Source: Methylocystis sp. ATCC 49242
GTDB lineage: Bacteria; Pseudomonadota; Alphaproteobacteria; Rhizobiales; Beijerinckiaceae
DNA length: 64,000 nt
Direction of reading: 5' to 3'
Assembly (NCBI RefSeq): GCF_000188155.2
Contig: NZ_KE124774.1
Coordinates: 2,548,356-2,612,355 of the forward strand
Shown: positions 57,345 to 64,000 of the stretch, piece after piece
Layout: every line of letters begins with the position of its first letter
Position numbering within the stretch: the first letter of the stretch is position 1
The notes under the pieces: generated by a model
The model's database searches: none
What the model saw: the letters and a program-made list of their open reading frames with translations, nothing else
What the model was told of the DNA's origin: nothing
Program-made: the position numbers and the translations under genes

Positions 57345-58352
57345 ATGCGACGCTTCAATCCTGATTGGAGGTTCGTCCTTCACGTCACGCGCCCCGCGGT
57401 GTTACTGGCGCCACGCAGTTATCTCGACGAAATCGGGGCCGGTCTGCGCGAAGCGGGCGTTCAGCACGCGGTGAAGCAGCGCGATAGCCGGCCGATTTTC
57501 GATTGGCTGACGAGGCTGATCTCGCTCCAAGGGATCACCGACGCGGTTGCTTTCGGCTTCGACGCCCGGCATGGCGGCGTTCGATTTGCCGGCGTCGAAA
57601 GGGCGCTTCGCCACGTCCCGATCTGTCCGCGACTGCGCTGCTACTGGGCCTTCGGCTCTTGCGGCTATCGGAAGGGGGCGGGAACCTGCGCCGAGCCTGG
57701 CCTCCTGCCGTTTTGCCCGCTTCCCAAACATCCATTGCGGAAAGGCGCGCTGAACGTCGCCGCCTACAGCCTGTTCCTTTTCATGCGGGACGTTTGCGAC
57801 GGCGATTTTGTCGGCTGGATTGACGAAAGGCTGGCGGCTGCCGACCCCGGCGTCGGCGTTTCAGGGCGCGCCGCGCTCATGCAAGCCTCTCTCCTCGATC
57901 CGCTGCGCCATATCGACGGCGTCGGCCCGAAGCTATGGAACATGATGCTGGCCGACCTTCTCCTCGCGGGCGACCCTGAGCGGGAACGATGGATGACGAC
58001 CGGCGCAAACATGATCGCCATCGACACCCTCGTTCACAATTTCCTGCACAGGGCAGGCGTTCTGCGGCGGTTCAACGCCGAACACGCTTACGGTCCCGGC
58101 TGCTATGCGCCGAACGGCTGCGCCGAGATTATCATGGGCTTGGCGCAGCGCATCGACACCCGCGAATTCAACCCTGCAAATCCCGCGATCTTCCCGCGCT
58201 TCGTCCAGCACGCGCTTTGGGGCTTCTGCGCAGCCTGGGGTTGGGACATCTGCAACGGCAACCGGATCGACGACCGTCGTCGCTGCGAAAACACTCATTG
58301 TCCCTCCTTTGCCAATTGCGATCGCGTGCCGCTCAAGGACGCTCGCGATTAG
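57345..58352 (+). CDS. Unrecognised HhH/Fe-S-like protein
   Basis: A 335-residue protein. The part at about residues 185-235 reads LRHIDGVGPKLWNMMLADLL and MIAIDTLVHNFLHRAGVLRR, a helix-hairpin-helix followed by an Asp-containing helix, reminiscent of HhH-GPD DNA glycosylases. It has many cysteines: CPRLRCYWAFGSCGYRKGAG with further Cys near residue 95-125, and a C-terminal cluster CRRCENTHCPSFANC-like (RRRCENTHCPSFANCDRVP), suggesting an Fe-S or zinc site. A repair or base-modification-linked role is possible. It starts at ATG 57345. Its GC content is again high, unlike the genes just upstream. Confidence 0.5.
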   Translation: MRRFNPDWRFVLHVTRPAVLLAPRSYLDEIGAGLREAGVQHAVKQRDSRPIFDWLTRLISLQGITDAVAFGFDARHGGVRFAGVERALRHVPICPRLRCYWAFGSCGYRKGAGTCAEPGLLPFCPLPKHPLRKGALNVAAYSLFLFMRDVCDGDFVGWIDERLAAADPGVGVSGRAALMQASLLDPLRHIDGVGPKLWNMMLADLLLAGDPERERWMTTGANMIAIDTLVHNFLHRAGVLRRFNAEHAYGPGCYAPNGCAEIIMGLAQRIDTREFNPANPAIFPRFVQHALWGFCAAWGWDICNGNRIDDRRRCENTHCPSFANCDRVPLKDARD

Positions 58353-58486
58353 GCCCGACCGAAAGGCGCGGGCTGTTGACGCCGGACAGCGCAAAGAGCT
58401 GTCCAGTTTCCCGGCCGTTTTGCTCGCCGACATTGCGCCGGTTTCAGACGATGGCGGGGCGGCGAAGATCGCCTTAAGCCTTGATC

Positions 58487-58515
58487 TTGACAATAGGAAA
58501 ATAGTCCTATATAAT
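58487..58515 (+). promoter_or_regulatory. Consensus sigma-70 promoter
   Basis: TTGACA at 58487-58492 and TATAAT at 58510-58515, separated by exactly 17 bases: a perfect vegetative promoter. Transcription would start near 58522 in the plus direction, about 145 bases before the next gene (ATG 58667). Confidence 0.7.
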
Positions 58516-58521
58516 GGCCGT

Positions 58522-58655
58522 GCCGGGCCATTGTGGCCACGGCTCAGCTTTTGGGAAAACTCATGACAAACCCTTGTCGGCCGCCGCTGCGGCCACCACA
58601 CGCGCCATCGATCATTCAACCGAAACGGGGGCCTCTGGCCCCCTTCGTCGTTTCT
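58522..58655 (+). ncRNA. Candidate structured leader or small RNA
   Basis: Downstream of the consensus promoter lies a stretch with several inverted repeats: ATGGCC with GGCCAT and GCCGTG with CACGGC at the 5' end, GGCCGC with GCGGCC in the middle, and a terminator-like hairpin GGGGGCC-TCT-GGCCCCC near 58627-58643 followed by TTCGTCGTTTC. The whole could be a small RNA of about 130 nt or a regulated 5' leader of the gene at 58667. No anti-repeat to the CRISPR repeat is visible, so it is not an obvious tracrRNA. Confidence 0.3.
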
Positions 58656-58666
58656 GGGGGGTCACG

Positions 58667-59260
58667 ATGAGCGCCAAGCCAAAACACTCAGCCCAAGACA
58701 ATGGTGAGCCCGTACTCGTGGTCATGGGGCTGGACGACACCCGCAAGCCGCACGCCTCAATCTTCGACAAAGCCGACGCAAAATTGGCCAGCAAGGCGGC
58801 GGGGCTGATGGGCATGCGGGTGGTGAAGCTCGAAACGGCCGAGTTAAAGGCGCTTGCGGCCAAGCTGCCCCGGGGCAAGGTGTTCGCCAGCGGCCGGGCT
58901 TTCGTGCCCTTCGTCAAGGCCAGCCTGTATGCGTCGATCGTCGCCGCCGCCGGCTTACCAGCCAAAAGCCCCAAGCCCGCCCGTATGGCCACGGCAAGCC
59001 CGCTTGACGGCCATTCGGGGGCCGGGGGCGGCGACCAGCCGCCCGATACGGCCGAGGCAACGCCTGCCAAAGGCTGGGGCGATATCGGGGCGGGTAGCCT
59101 CGTGCTCGCCACCACCGGCCCGAACGAGGGCTGGTACGAGGCGGTCGTCATCGAGGTTCATGGCGACCTGCTGAAACTGCAGTGGTGGTCCTGGCCCGAC
59201 GAACCGCTGTTCGCGCGGAAAATTTCGCAAGTCGGGTTGCTGCCGCACGACCCCGCATGA
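58667..59260 (+). CDS. Unrecognised protein with SH3/Tudor-like C-terminus
   Basis: A 197-residue soluble protein. The N-terminal half (EPVLVVMGLDDTRKPHASIF, AAKLPRGKVFASGRAFVPFV) is unfamiliar. A linker rich in Pro, Gly, Ala and Thr follows (about residues 108-138). The C-terminal part reads GAGSLVLATTGPNEGWYEAV then VIEVHGDLLKLQWWSWPDEP, a pattern like small beta-barrel (SH3/Tudor-like) domains. Start ATG 58667 follows GGGGGG. It sits behind a perfect promoter and structured leader, so it is likely strongly expressed. Such genes occur on plasmids and islands of alphaproteobacteria as hypotheticals. Confidence 0.6.
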   Translation: MSAKPKHSAQDNGEPVLVVMGLDDTRKPHASIFDKADAKLASKAAGLMGMRVVKLETAELKALAAKLPRGKVFASGRAFVPFVKASLYASIVAAAGLPAKSPKPARMATASPLDGHSGAGGGDQPPDTAEATPAKGWGDIGAGSLVLATTGPNEGWYEAVVIEVHGDLLKLQWWSWPDEPLFARKISQVGLLPHDPA

Positions 59261-59342
59261 GCGAAGGGCCCGGGCGTTTCGCTGACGGCCGGGCCTCGCT
59301 CCCAGAAATTCACTGACAACGTTTTGACCGAGGGGACCTGAG

Positions 59343-59684
59343 ATGGGCATCGCCAAGAAAATCTTGTTCGGTTTTGCGGCGCTCCTGCTGCTGATCTTTC
59401 TGATCGCGACGCGCGGCGGCGCGAAAGTCGGTTGTGGCCATCCAGCCGTTATCGCGCAAATCGAAAGCGGCCTTCGCGCCCTTCCTTTCACCGCCGAAAT
59501 GTTCGGGACCGGATTCAAGGCGCGCGAGATCACGACCGTGAATGAAACCGGAAACCGATCATTGTGCCAATGCAGCATCGGCTCATCCAGCCAGACCGCC
59601 TTCACCCTCCCGGTTCGTTACATGGTGACGCGCTCGGATGATGAAAAAACGTTCCGGGTCGAAATCACCCAAATCGGCCGGTGA
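59343..59684 (+). CDS. Unrecognised single-TM protein
   Basis: A 113-residue protein with an N-terminal TM or signal-anchor helix (ILFGFAALLLLIFLIATRGG), then a small exported domain with three cysteines (VGCGHPAVIAQ, LCQCSIG) that may form a disulfide. The ATG at 59343 follows GGGGACCTGAG. I do not recognise the family; domain size recalls small periplasmic or lipoprotein-like island proteins. Confidence 0.55.
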   Translation: MGIAKKILFGFAALLLLIFLIATRGGAKVGCGHPAVIAQIESGLRALPFTAEMFGTGFKAREITTVNETGNRSLCQCSIGSSSQTAFTLPVRYMVTRSDDEKTFRVEITQIGR

Positions 59685-59798
59685 CGATCGGCCGCGCGCT
59701 TGTCGCGCCGAGGGCTGGCGTTGTCCCGCAAATCTCGCCAAACCCCAACACAGGCAGCGTTGCTCGGCTTGCGCATGCGGAGCGACCGAGGAGCCCCC

Positions 59799-60146
59799 AT
59801 GCCGACCCAAACCTATGAAGACCAGACCGATCGCATTCGCCACCTCAACGACGCCTTCAGGCGCCAAGGGAGCGTTGCTGGCAAATTCATGATGACCGCA
59901 GGCGTCGCCAGCCTGCCTTTGGGCGACCAAGCTGCGATCATGCGCAAGGTGATGAGCTTCAATGCCTTCACGCCCGAGAATGACCCGTACGGCGAGCACG
60001 ATTTTGGGGCGTTCGAGCACAACCGTCGAAACCTCTTCTGGAAAATCGACTACTATTCGCTCGACATGGTGGGCGGCTCGGAGAATCCCGCCGACCCTGC
60101 GCAGACCGTTCGTGTCCTCACCATCATGTTTGCGGACGAATATTGA
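59799..60146 (+). CDS. DUF3768 family protein
   Basis: A 115-residue protein with the DUF3768 pattern: RIRHLNDAFRR, FMMTAGVASLPLGDQAAIMR, NDPYGEHDFGAFEHNRRNLF, WKIDYYSLDMVGGSENPADP and VRVLTIMFADEY at the end. The family is common on plasmids and integrative elements of Rhizobiales; its function is unknown. ATG 59799 follows GAGGAG. It is the last gene before the CRISPR array. Confidence 0.8.
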   Translation: MPTQTYEDQTDRIRHLNDAFRRQGSVAGKFMMTAGVASLPLGDQAAIMRKVMSFNAFTPENDPYGEHDFGAFEHNRRNLFWKIDYYSLDMVGGSENPADPAQTVRVLTIMFADEY

Positions 60147-60306
60147 TCTGCGCGATGGACAGCTCCTCACAGGGGCTGCCTGTTGGTTCGGCGTAGAGGC
60201 ATGAGGCGGCGTCGAGCGCGTGAAGGAGCGGTTTGGCGTGACCGCCGCATGGGATGACGACTTTCTCGCAAGCCTGATCGCCGCTTAATCCTTCACCCGA
60301 TTCCCC
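60147..60306. other. Spacer between DUF3768 gene and CRISPR array
   Basis: A 160-base gap without a supported gene. A short frame starting at GTG 60220 (VKERFGVTAAWDDDFLASLI) resembles the end of some larger protein but is only 22 codons. No AT-rich leader is seen directly before the first repeat, fitting a leader at the other end of the array. Confidence 0.45.
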
Positions 60307-63300
60307 TGCGTGGCTTCCCTACCGATTTCCCCGTGGTAGGCTGGCTTTCCCCGCTGGAGCTTGGCGGGTCCAGCCGTGGCTTCCCTACCGATTTCCCCGT
60401 GGTAGGCTTGGCGAACAGCGACAGCCACTGGAGGTAAGGCCGTGGCTTCCCTACCGATTTCCCCGTGGTAGGCTAGACATGCACGAGCGCGACGGCCTAT
60501 GCCAGCCGTGGCTTCCCTACTGATTTCCCCGTGGTAGGCTACCTGCGGCAGATCGGGTGTGCGCGTTCCTGCCGTGGCTTCCCTACCGATTTCCCCGTGG
60601 TAGGCTCAACCCATTGCACCATACCCGGACGGCGCAGCCGTGGCTTCCCTACCGATTTCCCCGTGGTAGGCTGCCGCGGTCTCCGGACCCTTCGCGATCG
60701 CCGCCGTGGCTTCCCTACCGATTTCCCCGTGGTAGGCTTGGCAGAACATGGTCAACGCCATCAACAATGCCGTGGCTTCCCTACCGATTTCCCCGTGGTA
60801 GGCTCAACGTGGTTAGGCGGTTCACCGTATGGGGGCCGTGGCTTCCCTACCGATTTCCCCGTGGTAGGCTCGCATGAAGACGATGCTGACCGTCGTTGAG
60901 GCCGTGGCTTCCCTACCGATTTCCCCGTGGTAGGCTTTGCTGACATCGCAGTGAGAGCGAGGCCGCGCCGTGGCTTCCCTACCGATTTCCCCGTGGTAGG
61001 CTCCGACCGCGGCGCCAGCGTCCGCCGTGAGCGCCGTGGCTTCCCTACCGATTTCCCCGTGGTAGGCTGCTGGAAAAGACGAGGCCCTCAAGGAACTTGC
61101 CGTGGCTTCCCTACCGATTTCCCCGTGGTAGGCTCGAAGGTTCGACGGACACATCGCCGATAGCGCCGTGGCTTCCCTACCGATTTCCCCGTGGTAGGCT
61201 ACATCGGCCGGACCAGAGACTCGGAAAAGAGCCGTGGCTTCCCTACCGATTTCCCCGTGGTAGGCTGTTCGCCGCGCCCTTCAAAGAGGCGGCGAGGCCG
61301 TGGCTTCCCTACCGATTTCCCCGTGGTAGGCTCCCCGTTCGTCGATGGCGACGGGTTCAAGTGCCGTGGCTTCCCTACCGATTTCCCCGTGGTAGGCTCA
61401 TGGAGCCGAAGTCGAGCACGTCGAAACTGCCGTGGCTTCCCTACCGATTTCCCCGTGGTAGGCTTGCGCGCGTGGCGACGACAAGGGCAACAAGGCCGTG
61501 GCTTCCCTACCGATTTCCCCGTGGTAGGCTCCGGCCGCCGTGCGCGACATTATCGCCGCTGCCGTGGCTTCCCTACCGATTTCCCCGTGGTAGGCTGACG
61601 GAAGTTTCGAGGACGCGGCCAAGGAAGCCGTGGCTTCCCTACCGATTTCCCCGTGGTAGGCTGCTTCGTTGTGAGACAGGTCGCCGTCTGGCGCCGTGGC
61701 TTCCCTACCGATTTCCCCGTGGTAGGCTCGCAGCACCACGCCATGCAGCCGTCAACGAGCCGTGGCTTCCCTACCGATTTCCCCGTGGTAGGCTCGCACT
61801 GCGGCGATATCATCGCACTTTTCAGCCGTGGCTTCCCTACCGATTTCCCCGTGGTAGGCTATCAATTTGACCGTTAGCGTCGAAGTCAGGGCCGTGGCTT
61901 CCCTACCGATTTCCCCGTGGTAGGCTGACGGAAGTTTCGAGGACGCGGCCAAGGAAGCCGTGGCTTCCCTACCGATTTCCCCGTGGTAGGCTGTCGGCGA
62001 AAGCACTCGCCGGTCCATGGTTGCCGTGGCTTCCCTACCGATTTCCCCGTGGTAGGCTGTGCGGGGCGTGTCACCGGAGCGCGTCTTGGCCGTGGCTTCC
62101 CTACCGATTTCCCCGTGGTAGGCTGTCCTTGCCGCCGGCACGATCATCGGGCTTGCCGTGGCTTCCCTACCGATTTCCCCGTGGTAGGCTTCCGGTCTGG
62201 AACGGGTCGAGCATTGACTTGCCGTGGCTTCCCTACCGATTTCCCCGTGGTAGGCTAGACCGGCCTTCAAGGCGACGTGCTCGAGCGCCGTGGCTTCCCT
62301 ACCGATTTCCCCGTGGTAGGCTTTGCAACGGCCGGATGCGTCGCGCGGGAGTGCCGTGGCTTCCCTACCGATTTCCCCGTGGTAGGCTAGGCATCGGCAA
62401 GACCTCGCTCGCCGCGTCGCCGTGGCTTCCCTACCGATTTCCCCGTGGTAGGCTTCCACAGCGTCGGAAAGGTTCATGACCTTTGCCGTGGCTTCCCTAC
62501 CGATTTCCCCGTGGTAGGCTCCAGCCGGCGCTTCATCGCGCGGACCTTTTGCCGTGGCTTCCCTACCGATTTCCCCGTGGTAGGCTACAGGCATAGAAAT
62601 GGGGCGCGCAGATCAGGCCGTGGCTTCCCTACCGATTTCCCCGTGGTAGGCTTCGCCGCCGACACAAAGCAGGCAATGGACAGGCCGTGGCTTCCCTACC
62701 GATTTCCCCGTGGTAGGCTTTCGGCGGGCTTGGCGACCTGGCCATGCTGGCCGTGGCTTCCCTACCGATTTCCCCGTGGTAGGCTCGAGCCGCTGCATGA
62801 GCCGATACCAGGTGGGCCGTGGCTTCCCTACCGATTTCCCCGTGGTAGGCTTCGCGGCGGCCCACGCGGCGGCCCTCGCGGGCCGTGGCTTCCCTACCGA
62901 TTTCCCCGTGGTAGGCTCGGGAGCGGCGCATTTCGATCCTCGATCGTGCCGTGGCTTCCCTACCGATTTCCCCGTGGTAGGCTCGCCGCGCTCGGCATGG
63001 ACTGACCACTATGGCCGTGGCTTCCCTACCGATTTCCCCGTGGTAGGCTACATTCTTGTTTTTCGCGTTCTCGGCGCACGCCGTGGCTTCCCTACCGATT
63101 TCCCCGTGGTAGGCTCGCGCGAGACGCGCCTGATCGGATGACGTGGCCGTGGCTTCCCTACCGATTTCCCCGTGGTAGGCTCAAGGTGTTTCGTCTCCAT
63201 CATGACGAGAGGCCGTGGCTTCCCTACCGATTTCCCCGTGGTAGGCTCGTCCTCCGAAAACGCCTGCGCCCGAGGCGGCCGTGGCTTCCCTACCGATTTC

Positions 63301-64000
63301 CCCGTGGTAGGCTTCGTCGTGGGGGAGCGCTTCGGCAGTGGTGGCCGTGGCTTCCCTACCGATTTCCCCGTGGTAGGCTGGCGCGATAACGGCGCCACGC
63401 GAAAACGGTGCCGTGGCTTCCCTACCGATTTCCCCGTGGTAGGCTCCAGCCGGCGCTTCATCGCGCGGACCTTTTGCCGTGGCTTCCCTACCGATTTCCC
63501 CGTGGTAGGCTGGGGTCGCCCTTCTCGCCGCGCTCGCCCTGGCCGTGGCTTCCCTACCGATTTCCCCGTGGTAGGCTAGCATGCTCAGTCCTCCTGCAGC
63601 AGCTCCTGCCGTGGCTTCCCTACCGATTTCCCCGTGGTAGGCTGGGTGAAATCATCAGGTGGGAGCCCGGCTGGCCGTGGCTTCCCTACCGATTTCCCCG
63701 TGGTAGGCTCCATCGCCGCCGCCATCCGCGCCGCTGGGGGCCGTGGCTTCCCTACCGATTTCCCCGTGGTAGGCTCGGACTTCGGTCAAAACGATGCAGA
63801 GACTCGCCGTGGCTTCCCTACCGATTTCCCCGTGGTAGGCTATCCGCCGCCGCCGGCTGCGCATTGGAAACGCCGTGGCTTCCCTACCGATTTCCCCGTG
63901 GTAGGCTTCGTTCTAAAAATCATATTCCTACGTTGACGCCGTGGCTTCCCTACCGATTTCCCCGTGGTAGGCTTCGCCGCCGACACGAAACAAGCGATGG
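60307..64000 (+). CRISPR. CRISPR array, at least 56 repeats, type II-C-like, continues past right edge
   Basis: The 36-nt repeat opens GCCGTGGCTTCCCTACC, has GATTT in the middle and closes CCCCGTGGTAGGCT. It recurs every 66 bases with 30-nt spacers; one spacer (62653-62683) is 31 nt. I count 56 repeats, 55 full spacers and one partial spacer at the edge. The first repeat (60307-60342) has two changed bases at its 5' end and the fourth (60505-60540) has T for C at 60521; the others look identical. Two spacers occur twice (61597/61927 and 62521/63446). An ungapped comparison with the Neisseria type II-C repeat, recalled from memory, gives 22 of 36 matches, including GCT, CCCT-like, ATTTC and GTG.TA blocks. 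On that orientation crRNAs read on the plus strand. No cas gene or anti-repeat is in the window; they may lie beyond 64000. Confidence 0.98.

Noticed and set aside
58522-58655. Structured RNA as tracrRNA for the array
   Set aside because: No segment complementary to the repeat (such as GGAAATCGGTAGGG) is present there or elsewhere outside the array.
60530-63940. Long open frames across the array giving repeated RGFPTDFPVVG, PWLPYRFPRGRL or AYHGEIGREATA peptides
   Set aside because: They come from the 66-base periodicity of the CRISPR array, a multiple of three, and exist on both strands. They are not genes.
60307-64000. Type V or class 1 assignment of the array
   Set aside because: The 36-nt length alone is not decisive, but the ordered matches to the Neisseria II-C repeat favour type II-C. 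Kept as tentative because no cas gene is seen.

Overview
The window looks like a chromosomal segment of an alphaproteobacterial, serine-cycle methylotroph or methanotroph (Methylocystis/Methylosinus-like). This is an inference from a crotonyl-CoA carboxylase/reductase (ethylmalonyl-CoA pathway), a formate dehydrogenase locus, a rhizobial-type hup/hyp uptake hydrogenase cluster, high GC and many small insertion sequences. No rRNA or complete tRNA gene was found.

Left part (1-30 kb) is a patchwork of metabolic genes broken by insertion sequences. It holds a partial nitroreductase, an acyl-CoA synthetase remnant, an EmrAB-TolC-like efflux operon (MFS gene frameshifted) facing a frameshifted LysR gene, a second intact LysR gene divergent from ccr, a lone cysD, a formate dehydrogenase whose alpha subunit is split in two overlapping frames, a methyltransferase, an adenine deaminase gene cut by an IS5-type element, and a group of metallo-beta-lactamase, CapA, ClpP-class protease and lipid kinase genes. 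Two 865-bp IS5-family copies (1625-2489 and 28189-29053) lie in opposite orientation. An IS630-family copy (18036-19081) sits inside an older IS481-type transposase gene.

Middle part (30.3-49.9 kb) is a continuous plus-strand [NiFe]-hydrogenase cluster: hupG-H-I-J-K, hypA-B-F-C-D-E, the response regulator hupR/hoxA, the sensor kinase hupT, the H2-sensing hydrogenase hupUV, then hupS-L-C-D, a mini-hupE and hupF. Sigma-54 type -24/-12 elements with IHF-like sites lie upstream of hupG and of hupS. This fits a circuit in which HupUV senses H2, HupT passes the signal to HupR, and HupR activates RpoN-dependent transcription. The small subunit HupS has the two extra cysteines of oxygen-tolerant enzymes.

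Right part (50-64 kb) holds an L,D-transpeptidase, a second IS630 copy whose transposase is intact, a NepR-like anti-sigma factor, and an integrase-led mobile island of mostly unrecognised small genes (AlpA-like regulator, a possible HUH-type Rep, an HhH/Fe-S-like protein, a DUF3768 protein). It ends in a CRISPR array of at least 56 repeats (36-nt repeat, 30-nt spacers) that runs off the right edge. The repeat resembles type II-C repeats, but no cas gene or tracrRNA is present in the window. Two spacers of the array encode the same peptide and differ only at four consecutive synonymous codon positions, suggesting repeated sampling of one phage gene family.
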